Shown here piece after piece: positions 1 through 9,999 of a stretch of DNA of 64,000 bases. The stretch comes from Bacteroidota bacterium. GTDB taxonomy: Bacteria > Bacteroidota > Bacteroidia > Chitinophagales > Saprospiraceae. Below the pieces are notes generated by a model. It was given only the letters and a program-made list of their open reading frames with translations. It made no database searches and was not told the DNA's origin. The stretch lies in the NCBI GenBank assembly GCA_963169325.1, contig CAUJEY010000246.1, forward strand, positions 1 to 64,000, given 5' to 3'. A program made the translations under genes and the position numbers. The first letter of the stretch is position 1. Every line of letters begins with the position of its first letter.

Positions 1-1008
1 TTCAACGTGGCGCACGACGAAAAATTCAAAATCCCGTTTATCAAAAAAGCAATCGCCGCAGCGGGTGGGCGGTTGGATATGTTCGTCAGTCCCTGGAGCC
101 CGCCGGCCTGGATGAAAGACAACAACAACATGCTCCAGGGCGGCAAACTGAAACCGGAGTATTACGCTTCCTGGGCAAACTACTATGTCAAGTTCATCCA
201 GGCTTATGAAAAACTGGGCATCCCGGTCTGGGGGCTCTCGGTCCAAAACGAACCGATGGCCAAACAAACCTGGGAATCCTGCCTCTATACGGCACAGGAA
301 GAAACCGATTTCATCAAAAACCACCTCGGTCCCACCCTCAAACGAAACAAACTCGGCCACAAAAAACTCATCGCCTGGGACCACAACCGCGACCTGCTCT
401 ATCAGCGCGCCAACACCCTGCTGAGCGATAAAAAAGCCGCCGCTTATATCTGGGGCATCGGATTTCACTGGTATGAAATCTGGAACGGTGGCCGGCAATA
501 TGACAACGTGAAACGGGTGGCCGAATCCTTCCCGGGCAAAAACCTGCTCCTCACCGAAGCCTGCAACTACCCGTTCAGCTGGGAAACCTTTGACCAATGG
601 ACCTGGGGCGAACAATACGGCGAAAACATGATTCACGACTTCAACAACGGCGCTGTGGCCTGGACCGACTGGAACATCCTGCTCGACGAAACCGGCGGCC
701 CCAACCATGTCAAAAATTTCTGCTTCGCTCCCGTACATGCCAAAACCGCCGCCGGTACGCTGCACTATATGAACTCTTACTATTACATCGGGCATTTTTC
801 AAAATTCATCCGCCCCGGCGCCAAAAGGATCAGCTGTTCGTCCAGTCGCGCGCAACTGCTCACCACCGCTTTCGTCAACCCCGACGGTAAAATAGTCGTG
901 GTCGTGATGAATGAAACGGAGGAGAAAATTCAATACCGGATGTGCGTGGGCGGACAGGCCGTGGAAACCACGAGTTTGCCACACTCGATTGCGACAATGG
1001 TGTTTTAG
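1..1008 (+). CDS. Glycoside hydrolase family 30-like (glucosylceramidase-type) protein, 5'-truncated by the window edge
   Basis: Open frame from base 1; VSPWSPPAWMKDNNNMLQGGKL, WGLSVQNEP and LLTEACNY motifs typical of GH30 acid/base and nucleophile regions. Confidence 0.85.
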   Translation, partial: FNVAHDEKFKIPFIKKAIAAAGGRLDMFVSPWSPPAWMKDNNNMLQGGKLKPEYYASWANYYVKFIQAYEKLGIPVWGLSVQNEPMAKQTWESCLYTAQEETDFIKNHLGPTLKRNKLGHKKLIAWDHNRDLLYQRANTLLSDKKAAAYIWGIGFHWYEIWNGGRQYDNVKRVAESFPGKNLLLTEACNYPFSWETFDQWTWGEQYGENMIHDFNNGAVAWTDWNILLDETGGPNHVKNFCFAPVHAKTAAGTLHYMNSYYYIGHFSKFIRPGAKRISCSSSRAQLLTTAFVNPDGKIVVVVMNETEEKIQYRMCVGGQAVETTSLPHSIATMVF

Positions 1009-1069
1009 AAATGTAAAATGGGTGACGCTGGGAGCGCGTTATTATGTGGTAGCGGCTGCATCATAACCT

Positions 1070-2314
1070 CTAATCCAGAAGTTTCTCCATCTTTTCGACC
1101 ACTTCCCGGAACTCCTCGGTTCCCTGTTGTTTGTCGCTCCAGGTCAGCGAAGCGAACAGGGCGGGGTCGGCCAGTTTTGTATTTTCAAACAAACCCCAGA
1201 AGCGCAGCCCATCCAGGGATTTTTGGAAATAATCCTCCCGGTCACCGAGCAGGCATTGAATCATCCATTGGCGGGCCGTGTGGCTGCTGTATCGTTTATA
1301 CAGGATATTGAACACGACGTTGCGCCAGTAATGCTCGGGGTCGTCTTCTTTAAACAGACTCAGCAACAAGGTGACGCTTTCTTCGCTTTGGCGCTTTTCC
1401 CAGAGGGCCTGTGCAGCATCCATGCGGTTGAGTGCGGTTGCGCCGGCTGCCCATGTTTCGAGGTCGTGTTCGGCATCGGGCTTGGCTGGATCGTCCAGCG
1501 ATGCCACCATGTTTTTTAGCACTTCTTTTTCTATTGACGGATGGGGCGGAATAGACAGATTATCGGCCAACGGGATGTTTCCCCGATCGGGCATCCGGCT
1601 GACGATGTCTTCCCATACTTCGTTATTCAGGATTCTCCGGGCAAATTCAGGGCGGGTCAGGCAGTGTTCGAAAGAAATAAAACCCGTATACACCGGACCG
1701 TCGTGGAAGTTTTGGCTACCGAAGTCCACCCCGAAATCGCGCATATTGACAAAATCGCTGGCCACGTGATCGCCGAAATTCCAGTGCGGCATATTGGCAA
1801 ATGCCGGATATTCCAGCAAAGGAAAATGCGCATGATACGCCGCTCCGCCCGCTTGTTCAAAAGCATTGCGGATAATGACGATTATTCTTTTCCGGATATC
1901 CGGGTCAGGTATAGGCAACAGCGGGCCGTAGAACCAGAAATCGCTGAAGCCTTGTGCGGTCACGCGGTCGGGCGTCGGGCTGAACATCCCGGAAATATCC
2001 TTGTAAAACAGCCCTTCCCGATTGATTTCCAGGGCCCATTGATAGGTGTTGGTAATTTTTGCCGTGTAGAGGAAAATATTGGATTCGATATGCCGGGGCA
2101 GAAAGTTTTTCCAAAAATCAACATGCAGGCGGGCAGCCTCGCTCAGATCATCATATTGTCCTTCCGCAGCGGAAACAACCGCCCGAAACAACTCGTTTTG
2201 TGCGGCCAGGGGCTCCTCACCCAAAGCGTTGTATGTTTCGAACAATTCCGGGATGCTCAGGGTTTTATGTTCCGCACCGGTTTGGCGGATCAGTTTTCCG
2301 TCGAAATGTAACAT
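1070..2314 (-). CDS. Hypothetical protein (414 aa)
   Basis: Long ORF with plausible composition; no family recognised. Confidence 0.6.
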   Translation of the reverse strand: MLHFDGKLIRQTGAEHKTLSIPELFETYNALGEEPLAAQNELFRAVVSAAEGQYDDLSEAARLHVDFWKNFLPRHIESNIFLYTAKITNTYQWALEINREGLFYKDISGMFSPTPDRVTAQGFSDFWFYGPLLPIPDPDIRKRIIVIIRNAFEQAGGAAYHAHFPLLEYPAFANMPHWNFGDHVASDFVNMRDFGVDFGSQNFHDGPVYTGFISFEHCLTRPEFARRILNNEVWEDIVSRMPDRGNIPLADNLSIPPHPSIEKEVLKNMVASLDDPAKPDAEHDLETWAAGATALNRMDAAQALWEKRQSEESVTLLLSLFKEDDPEHYWRNVVFNILYKRYSSHTARQWMIQCLLGDREDYFQKSLDGLRFWGLFENTKLADPALFASLTWSDKQQGTEEFREVVEKMEKLLD

Positions 2315-2504
2315 AATCAGTCAGGTGCGCCGGTTCGTAGCCGGTTATTAAAAAAACGGCTCAATATAAGCGTAGTGCAGGTAATTTCAGTGCAAGAATA
2401 CTACAACACGGAGATGCCGGAATAGTCACATTCTCATTTTCAAAACAGATATTCGCACCCCGTTTCAGGCTGCGTCAGGATTTTCCGAATAATGCATCAA
2501 AAAC

Positions 2505-3761
2505 ATGTCTAAAGAAAAGGTTTTTACCGGTTACCAGTTATTTATCATCGCTATTCTGGCTTTTTTGCAGTTCACCATTATCCTCGATTTTATGGTGTTG
2601 TCGCCGCTGGGCGCTCAATTGTTGCAGGAATTGAACATTAATACGAAACAGTTCGGTATGGTGGTGTCGGCGTATGCGTTTAGTGCCGGTATCGCCGGGC
2701 TGCTGGCCGCCGGTTTTGCCGACCGGTACGATCGCAAACGGCTGCTGTTGTTTTTTTATGTGGGTTTTATTGTCGGGACTTTCCTGTGCGGTATTGCGCC
2801 CAATTTTATCCTCTTGTTATTAGCGCGCATCGTCACCGGGATTTTTGGCGGGGTGATCGGCTCTATCTTGTTTGCCATTATTACCGACCTGTTTGATATG
2901 CAGGTGCGGGGCCGGGTGATGGGTTTCGTACAAATGGCTTTTGCGGTGAGTCAGGTGCTGGGTATTCCGGTGGGTCTGTACCTGGCCAATATCTGGGGCT
3001 GGCATGCGCCGTTTTTGCTGATTGCCGGCATTAGTGTGTTGGCTTTTATAGCCATTGCCTGGAAAATGAAACCGGTGAGCGCGCATTTGGCGCTCCAATC
3101 CGGACATTCCGCGATGACCCATTTGCGCAAAACGGTTTCCCAAAAAAGGTACCTGACGGGTTTCATGGCCACCACCCTGTTGGCCACGGGCGGCTTCATG
3201 CTCATGCCGTTCGGCAGCGCCTTTGCCGTGCATAATCTCGGGCTTACGATGGACCAACTGCCCCTGGTGTATATGGTGACCGGGGTTTGCGCTATGATTG
3301 CCGGACCACTGATCGGGCGCTACAGCGACCGGATAGGCAAGTACAACCTGTTTGTTGCAGGTACCGTTCTGACCATGATTTTAGTAGTGGTGTATACCAA
3401 CCTCGGTATTACCCCGCTGTGGGTAGTCATACTCCTGAACACCGTCCTGTTTGTGGGCATCACCTCCCGCATGATTTCCTCTTCCGCCCTGATGACCGCC
3501 GTGCCCGAACCCGCTGACCGGGGTGCTTTTATGGGGGTTAACTCTTCGGTGGCGCAGATATCGGGCGGCTTTGCCTCGGCATTGGCCGGAATTATTGTCG
3601 TACAAACGCCGAGTGGGATGTTGCAGCATTACCCGACGTTGGGGTACGTGGTGGTAGCATCCATGATCGTGACGATTGTGATGATGTATTACATCAACCG
3701 GATGGTGAATAAGAAACCGCAGCCAGTAATTGAGGAGCCGGTATTGGAACCGATGGTTTGA
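2505..3761 (+). CDS. MFS transporter
   Basis: 12-TM-like hydrophobic pattern; GFADRYDRKRLLLFFYVGF matches the MFS loop 2-3 motif. Confidence 0.9.
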   Translation: MSKEKVFTGYQLFIIAILAFLQFTIILDFMVLSPLGAQLLQELNINTKQFGMVVSAYAFSAGIAGLLAAGFADRYDRKRLLLFFYVGFIVGTFLCGIAPNFILLLLARIVTGIFGGVIGSILFAIITDLFDMQVRGRVMGFVQMAFAVSQVLGIPVGLYLANIWGWHAPFLLIAGISVLAFIAIAWKMKPVSAHLALQSGHSAMTHLRKTVSQKRYLTGFMATTLLATGGFMLMPFGSAFAVHNLGLTMDQLPLVYMVTGVCAMIAGPLIGRYSDRIGKYNLFVAGTVLTMILVVVYTNLGITPLWVVILLNTVLFVGITSRMISSSALMTAVPEPADRGAFMGVNSSVAQISGGFASALAGIIVVQTPSGMLQHYPTLGYVVVASMIVTIVMMYYINRMVNKKPQPVIEEPVLEPMV

Positions 3762-3878
3762 CAGATATCTAAATTGTCATTACCCCTCTTGCGATTAAAA
3801 AATTGTTTAAGAAAAAATTCCATTTTTGAATCAAATTGTTTTATTTTGTCCCTTCAAACGTTTAAAACAAACAAAATC

Positions 3879-4748
3879 ATGAATGAGGGACCAAACAAAA
3901 TTGTTGTTTTTCAGGAAAAACAGATTCGCCGCGTCTGGCACAAAGAAGAATGGTGGTTCTCGGTGATTGATGTGGTCGAAGTATTAACAGGCAGTGAGCG
4001 CTCTCGGAAATATTGGAACGACTTGAAAAAGAAACTGTTAGAGGAAGGCTATATTCAGTTGTCCGAAAAAATCGGACAACTGAAGTTGGAGGCGCAGGAC
4101 GGGAAATACTACAATACCGACTGTGCAAATACCGAATCAATGTTTCGTATAATTCAGTCCATTCCCTCTCCTAAAGCAGAGCCGTTTAAACTTTGGCTGG
4201 CCCAAGTCGGCTACGAACGTATCCAGGAAATTGAAAACCCGGAACTGGCCGCCGAGCGGGCGCGACAATATTACCGCGATCTGGGTTACGATGAAAACTG
4301 GATTGAAACCCGACTGCAGGCCATTGCCGTTCGCGGACAACTCACGGACGAATGGAAAACCAGAGGCGTGCAGGAAGGAAAAGAATACGCCATTCTTACA
4401 GCAGAAATTTCGCGAGCGACCTTCGGATTAACACCGACTGAATACATGCAACATAAAGGGCTGCAACGGGAAAACCTGCGCGACCACATGACAAACCTGG
4501 AACTGATCTTCACCATGCTTGGCGAAGAACAAACCAAGCAGGAAGCCATTGGCAGCGATGCACAGGGGTTTTCTGAAAACAAAGATGCCGCCGTCAAAGG
4601 AGGGCGCGCGGCCGGAAAAGCTTTGAACGCATTTGAGGGAGAAACGGGTAAAAAGGTTGTAACGAGCGGAAATTTCAAGAAGCAAATTGCCGATGCCAAG
4701 AAGCAGAATGCTCCAAAACAAGTAAAAAGTCCGGATGATAAACCATAG
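3879..4748 (+). CDS. BRO-N / DinD-like DNA-damage-inducible family protein
   Basis: Start placed at ATG 3879 (MNEGPNKIVVFQEKQIRRVWHKEEWWFSVIDVVEVLTGS...): BRO-N-like N-terminus followed by a DinD-like region. The ORF-track start at 3774 is probably too long. Confidence 0.75.
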   Translation: MNEGPNKIVVFQEKQIRRVWHKEEWWFSVIDVVEVLTGSERSRKYWNDLKKKLLEEGYIQLSEKIGQLKLEAQDGKYYNTDCANTESMFRIIQSIPSPKAEPFKLWLAQVGYERIQEIENPELAAERARQYYRDLGYDENWIETRLQAIAVRGQLTDEWKTRGVQEGKEYAILTAEISRATFGLTPTEYMQHKGLQRENLRDHMTNLELIFTMLGEEQTKQEAIGSDAQGFSENKDAAVKGGRAAGKALNAFEGETGKKVVTSGNFKKQIADAKKQNAPKQVKSPDDKP

Positions 4749-7700
4749 TTACTTCCGCAACAACATAAACCGCAACACTTCTACCTTCCCGTCCGGCAAC
4801 ATCACCTCCAACAAATAAACGCCATCCGCTACGCTTTCCGGCAATTGGACGGGTTGCGGGCCTGCACCGGCCGCCAGGGTGGTATTCAACACCAGAGCGC
4901 CTTTACTATCCAAAACACGGGCCGGCAGTGTCCCGCTTTCACTACCTGAAGTTTCCACAAAAATCAGTCCGTCGGTTGGGTTGGGAAATAGTTGCACTTC
5001 GTATTCTGGCGTGCTTCTATCTACGCTTTGCTGACTGGTAAAACATTTGAACGTGTTGATATGTGCGGCATAGTATACCGCCGGCGACAAACGTACCAGG
5101 GCCAGAATATAGGTCACCTCGGCCTGTGGTTGAAGGGTGTATTCAAAAATATCGGAGCCGCCGCCGGAAATCCCGGTTTGCATTGATGCGAAGCGGATAG
5201 AATAGAAGGGTGAAAAATTGGGGTTGGTGACCAGGTAATCGCGGCCGCTGGGCGCGGTATACACGGTGTTGTGGAGTGGCATTTCAGCGACTAAACCTTT
5301 GGGTAATTGAAAATCTGCCGAAACCAGTTGATTCGCGCAGTTATTGGTCACCCGAACCCTGAAGGTGGTTCTTCCTTCCGCATCTTCTTTTACCGAGATG
5401 GTTTCCCATTTGATACAACCACTTGTTTTAACATCACAGGGCGGTTTTTCTTGTACCGTCACCTGAAAACAACAGCTGGCAGTATTGCCGCAGGCGTCTT
5501 TGGCAATAAAACAGTTCGTCGTGATACCCATAGGGAACGTAGTGCCGGAGGGCAGGCCACCGGTTTGTTCTATCGTCATGCCCGGACAAGGGCAATCGCT
5601 GGATGCGGCGGGTGTATTGAATATAATTACCGGTAGCGCGGCGCCGGCATCAATATTATTGGTGATCTGCGACGGACATAAGAAAGAAACGTTGGAGGGC
5701 GCCGGCGTTTTTAACAACAAAATATGTGTAAACACCGAGTCGCACTGGCCGTTCAGACCGGAACGTGTTTCTGTGACCGTGGCTGGGGCCGTGTAATCCT
5801 GGCCGCCCAAAGAGAATACGTCGCCCGGGCAAAGCGTAAGTGTATCGGAAAATGTGGTGGGTGGAATTGCGAGGAGTGTATAGGTTACCAGCGTATCGCA
5901 GTCAGGACCGGCGCCCGGGAAAGTATCCAACACCGTACCGCTATCAGTGTACACCACGCCGTTGATGGTAACGGATGTGCCCTGGCAAAAGCTCCGCATC
6001 TCGTTCCGGGTAACTGCATTGGCCGACTGCAGCACGTATGTTGTTACCGTGTCGCAGGCGCCATTAGCGCCGGGTTGTGTTAAATTAACCGTAGCCGGGG
6101 CAGTGTAGGTATTGCCGTCGAGTGTAACCGTCTGGCCCGGGCATAAAGTGATGTTTTGTTGCCGGGGATACACGGTTACCTTAAATACCTGGATATTGAT
6201 GGAGGTATCGCATTGCCCGTTCACACCGGGGGCTTCGTACAGCAGGGAAGCAGAGTCGTTAAATACCTGCCCGAATATCTCCACAGAGTCGCCGTCGCAA
6301 AATGGAAGCAACAGGTTTGCGGGCGGCGGTGTGTACAACGTCACAGTGGCCGCGTCGGTTTGCAGGTGTCCGCACTGATCGGTTACGGTTACGGTGTACA
6401 CTTTTACCCCGGCCGGGTGAAAGGCGAGGAGTTCGGGCTGTGTGGAGCCATCGCTCCATTGATAGGTATAGGGCGACAATCCGCCATTAACCTGTGGCAG
6501 CAGCGTGGTAGAACTACAATCATTGATATCCGGGTTATCAAGCGTAAGCGGGAGTAGTTCGCCAATGGTGAAGGTCAATCCCTGTCCCTGGCCGCAATCG
6601 CAGGCGTTGAACACATCGAGCAGGATCGTTTCGTTGCCTTCGGCTAATCCATCGGCAACCGGTAAAACCGGCAGCAATATTTCCGTTTGTCCGGCAGGAA
6701 TCACGACCGGGCTGATCAGCGGTGCGTAATCGATGCCGGGGGTGGCGGTTCCGGAAACGGTAAAGCTCACCGGTATAGGCAGGGCGGTGTTATTGCCCGT
6801 GCGTCGGATGCGGATTTGCCCGGTCTGGCAGTCTTCATACGCCGTGTTTTGATTGTTGGGATACACGACAGATGCTTTTACCATATTGGAGCTGATCGAA
6901 GAGAACGCGCGCAGGAACACGGCCGAATCCCAGACGCCGTCGCCGATATCGGCGATGGCGATTTTTACATGATAAGTGGAGCAGGGGATTACCGTAACAT
7001 TGGCTGCCAGCACTTTTGTCCAGCCGTCCAACTGGCATTCATTGGGCGCAACAGGCGGCAGGTTTTCGCAGGCGAATTCAAAATTGTTATTGTTAACATA
7101 GTAGGCGATGTTGGAGATATGATTCACGGTGTTCGTGGAAACGGGAATATTTGTAGCGGGTAGGCGCGCCAGATTTTGCGTGCCATTGATACCCGGTCCG
7201 GTGATAAACATCCCGAAGACATCGTTGTAACTCGAGCCCACGTATTCGCAATATTCCTCTGAGCCGAACACAAACTGGAATGATAAATTGGAGGCGGAAG
7301 GGGTCACGTCGAATTCAATAACATTCAGATCGAATTGTGTGCCTGCTGCTATAGCCGCCAGGTGGGGGTCCTGACCGGAAAATATCCCGTAACCTCCGGT
7401 GGCGTTCGATTGGGTATTAGGGCCTTCCAATATCGAAACATCGCCGGTAGCCAAAACGATACCTTCCGATATACCGACGTTGGTTTGGCCATTCGTGAAT
7501 GTGCCGATGGCGGATATTTGTCCGTTGAAAGTCACATTGCTGACTTCGTTACAGGAATTTCCAAACAAAGCATCGGCTATCAAATTGCCCGGGCTGGAAG
7601 CATAAGACACCTCCAGCCCGACAGCGTTATTACGCGACTGGGGTAGGGTAGGGCGGTCCGCCCATACAGATAAATGCCCTTGTGTTGGGGCGAATGTGCC

Positions 7701-8006
7701 AACAAGGTTGCAGGAAATGGTCTGGCAAGCCGACACTGCGCGGAAGCGCAGGGCGCCGCCGGCATCCCGGTTCCGGCCCGCACCGGTGGAATGCCATTCC
7801 GGTACGACGCCCCCGGGAAGGCCAGTCAGTACGGCGGTGTACGTCTGCCCCGGAACAAGGTCGCAGATGCTGAAGTGTGCAGCGCCGGCCGAAAGGCTTA
7901 TGGGCTGGCGGAGCGCGCCGGATGATATTCGGAAAGATTGGGCTTGAAGGGTGAAGTTAAAGAGCAAAACAAGGGCAAGGGCTGGGAGCAGGCGGGAAGG
8001 AAGCAT
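4749..8006 (-). CDS. Large secreted protein: choice-of-anchor L domain, Calx-beta-like, repeated CPGQ...GxNGxCD modules, T9SS C-terminal sorting domain
   Basis: Signal peptide; FGSEEYCEYVGSSYNDVFGMFITGPGINGTQNLA (choice-of-anchor L); C-terminal YEVQLFPNPTDGLIFVETSG...GVYLLEV (T9SS type A). Confidence 0.85.
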   Translation of the reverse strand: MLPSRLLPALALVLLFNFTLQAQSFRISSGALRQPISLSAGAAHFSICDLVPGQTYTAVLTGLPGGVVPEWHSTGAGRNRDAGGALRFRAVSACQTISCNLVGTFAPTQGHLSVWADRPTLPQSRNNAVGLEVSYASSPGNLIADALFGNSCNEVSNVTFNGQISAIGTFTNGQTNVGISEGIVLATGDVSILEGPNTQSNATGGYGIFSGQDPHLAAIAAGTQFDLNVIEFDVTPSASNLSFQFVFGSEEYCEYVGSSYNDVFGMFITGPGINGTQNLARLPATNIPVSTNTVNHISNIAYYVNNNNFEFACENLPPVAPNECQLDGWTKVLAANVTVIPCSTYHVKIAIADIGDGVWDSAVFLRAFSSISSNMVKASVVYPNNQNTAYEDCQTGQIRIRRTGNNTALPIPVSFTVSGTATPGIDYAPLISPVVIPAGQTEILLPVLPVADGLAEGNETILLDVFNACDCGQGQGLTFTIGELLPLTLDNPDINDCSSTTLLPQVNGGLSPYTYQWSDGSTQPELLAFHPAGVKVYTVTVTDQCGHLQTDAATVTLYTPPPANLLLPFCDGDSVEIFGQVFNDSASLLYEAPGVNGQCDTSINIQVFKVTVYPRQQNITLCPGQTVTLDGNTYTAPATVNLTQPGANGACDTVTTYVLQSANAVTRNEMRSFCQGTSVTINGVVYTDSGTVLDTFPGAGPDCDTLVTYTLLAIPPTTFSDTLTLCPGDVFSLGGQDYTAPATVTETRSGLNGQCDSVFTHILLLKTPAPSNVSFLCPSQITNNIDAGAALPVIIFNTPAASSDCPCPGMTIEQTGGLPSGTTFPMGITTNCFIAKDACGNTASCCFQVTVQEKPPCDVKTSGCIKWETISVKEDAEGRTTFRVRVTNNCANQLVSADFQLPKGLVAEMPLHNTVYTAPSGRDYLVTNPNFSPFYSIRFASMQTGISGGGSDIFEYTLQPQAEVTYILALVRLSPAVYYAAHINTFKCFTSQQSVDRSTPEYEVQLFPNPTDGLIFVETSGSESGTLPARVLDSKGALVLNTTLAAGAGPQPVQLPESVADGVYLLEVMLPDGKVEVLRFMLLRK

Positions 8007-8124
8007 ATTTGATCAGGTTAGCAGGTTACTGGTTGGAAGGTTTTTGGTTACAGCTAAGTCCAAAAACCGCTGAACACATTTTAGGATGCGCTAATATATC
8101 AAATTGCTGCCTGCTAAAATATTT

Positions 8125-9132
8125 TCAATTTCCTTTTTCCAGAAATTCCTTTATTTCGGCAACACTCATTTGAAAAATATTAGATAGTCTCTGAACATCC
8201 GTGCCGGCTGCGTGTAATTCACGAATGGCGTTTTCCAGTTGTTGCTGTTTTTTCTGCATTGTTTGTTTGTTTTTGGAGATTGTTTGCTCCTTCTCGGAGA
8301 TTGTTTGCTCCTTCTCAAAAATAACTTTTTCTTTTTCCGCGATTATACCTTCTTTGGCAGTAATAAGCCGCTGATAATCTTTAAATTCTTCCATTAGGTC
8401 GTCTTCCGCTTCCATGGTTTGCCGAACAATGGGATCAGCCACGGCCTTTTGCAAGCGGCGCAACAACGGGCGGTATTGTTCCGGCAAATCGTTTTCGTTT
8501 ATGTTGAGGAAGTGAGGGTCGTCTGTTGCGCCGGATTGATCGAAAAGCGCAAGCAGTCGCTCCAGTTCTGTACGCCGACGGTTTTTGAGGTAGGGTATTT
8601 GTATGATAATGCTGTCGTGGGTAAGGCTTTCGATAAATTCTTCCTTTACGTGGATTTGCTCGCCGGTAGCGGCATCCGAGTAAATGCGGTTCACGCGCAC
8701 CACGGGTGCTTTAACGTGATCGAGGGTATGCCCCAGAAAATAAATGCTGAGAATAGGCAAGGCTTTCCGGTACGTATATTCAGGGCCCGATTCTCTGACC
8801 ACGTTTTCCTTGCTGCCATATTGTTCGCCCAGATACCTGCGAAAGCGCATGATATCGGTGGCGAGTTTGGCTTTTTGCAATTCCATGATAATAAGTTCCT
8901 GGTTGCCGTTTTCATCCAGAATACGGGCGCTAAAGTCCATGCGTAGCACCATCAACATCTCCCCGACCGGAAAATGGTGTTCGGTGGGCCTGAATTCAAG
9001 GGAAACAACCTCTTTGCCGATGATGGCGGAGAGTAGCAGTTTTGCCACTTTTTCGTCGTTCATCAGGTATTTGAAAACGACATCGTAGATTGGGTTGGCG
9101 ATTTGTACCATAACAGTAGGTTTTGAACCCAT
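8125..9132 (-). CDS. Rpn family / PD-(D/E)XK nuclease family transposase-like protein
   Basis: NPIYDVVFKYLMNDEKVAKLLLSAIIGKEV...ELIIMELQKAKLATDIMRFRRYLGEQY; C-terminal coiled coil of KEQTISEKEQTISKNKQT repeats. Confidence 0.85.
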   Translation of the reverse strand: MGSKPTVMVQIANPIYDVVFKYLMNDEKVAKLLLSAIIGKEVVSLEFRPTEHHFPVGEMLMVLRMDFSARILDENGNQELIIMELQKAKLATDIMRFRRYLGEQYGSKENVVRESGPEYTYRKALPILSIYFLGHTLDHVKAPVVRVNRIYSDAATGEQIHVKEEFIESLTHDSIIIQIPYLKNRRRTELERLLALFDQSGATDDPHFLNINENDLPEQYRPLLRRLQKAVADPIVRQTMEAEDDLMEEFKDYQRLITAKEGIIAEKEKVIFEKEQTISEKEQTISKNKQTMQKKQQQLENAIRELHAAGTDVQRLSNIFQMSVAEIKEFLEKGN

Positions 9133-9271
9133 AAAGATATATTTTTTGTTCGATAAAGTAAAAATTAATCAAACAAAAAGTTTTTACGCGTCATTGCCTG
9201 ATGGAAGTAACCTCAATGCAGGTCGCCGTGTCTGAAAAACGCTTTAGATTTCCATAAAAAACGTTTTCGAT

Positions 9272-9941
9272 ATGTACACCCTGCGATGTTTTCTGCTTGC
9301 TGCTGTTTTGCTGGTTAGTGCGGATTTATTGCGTGCCCAGAATGACCTGTCAGGTGCGTTAGTCGTGTTGACTCCCACAGGCCGTACGGTACGCGGGTTG
9401 CCTGAAATGACCGCTCTGCCCGATACGTCGACACGTTACCGTGCACTCGTTCAACTGGCGCAAACCACATTCATCCGCGACTATTTGAACTTGTATTTTT
9501 CCGCACAACATTTCCTGTTTAATGCCGGAAAGAGGGCTGAAATCGAATAGCCCGGCCGTGCGCAATGCCGTACAGCAGTTTGCCTGTGAAGGTGTGGTGA
9601 ATTCTTTTTTTACGCACCTGACCCGCAGCGAATTGGGAGAACGTTATCTGCCGGATTCGTTTTATCGGGCCTTTTTACCGGACACTATATTATCCCAACC
9701 GGCTTTCATTCCAAATTTGTTTCCTCCCTGGAAAAATCAACTGCTCAAATATTTTTATGTCCTTCATAGGTTCGTTGCCCGGGAGAAGTCCCCTGACGCC
9801 CAATTTGCAGCCTTTTTAAACGGGTATTTACAGACGTTTCCGGAAGAAAAGGCAACCGTATTGCGCATTTTCAGACTTGTTACCGGCCTGGACTACCCGG
9901 AGGCGCTGATGGGGGGCGTTATTGTGTTGTCTTTGGTCTGA
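9272..9941 (+). pseudogene. Secreted hypothetical protein, apparently frameshifted (ORFs 9272-9550 and 9522-9941)
   Basis: First ORF has a signal peptide and stops just after the overlap; the second ORF continues in another frame with coherent composition. Frameshift near 9525-9545. Confidence 0.45.
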
Positions 9942-9999
9942 CTGAGATGTTTGTTTGCCAGCTACTATTTAACGGAAAATGTATGCTACAACTTGAGAC

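Noticed and set aside
1541-2311. 256-aa plus-strand ORF opposite the 414-aa gene
   Set aside because: Antisense shadow; the minus-strand ORF is longer and more protein-like.
8125-9132. Active IS element around the Rpn/PD-(D/E)XK 'transposase' gene
   Set aside because: No terminal inverted repeats or target duplications seen; Rpn proteins are usually solitary nuclease genes.
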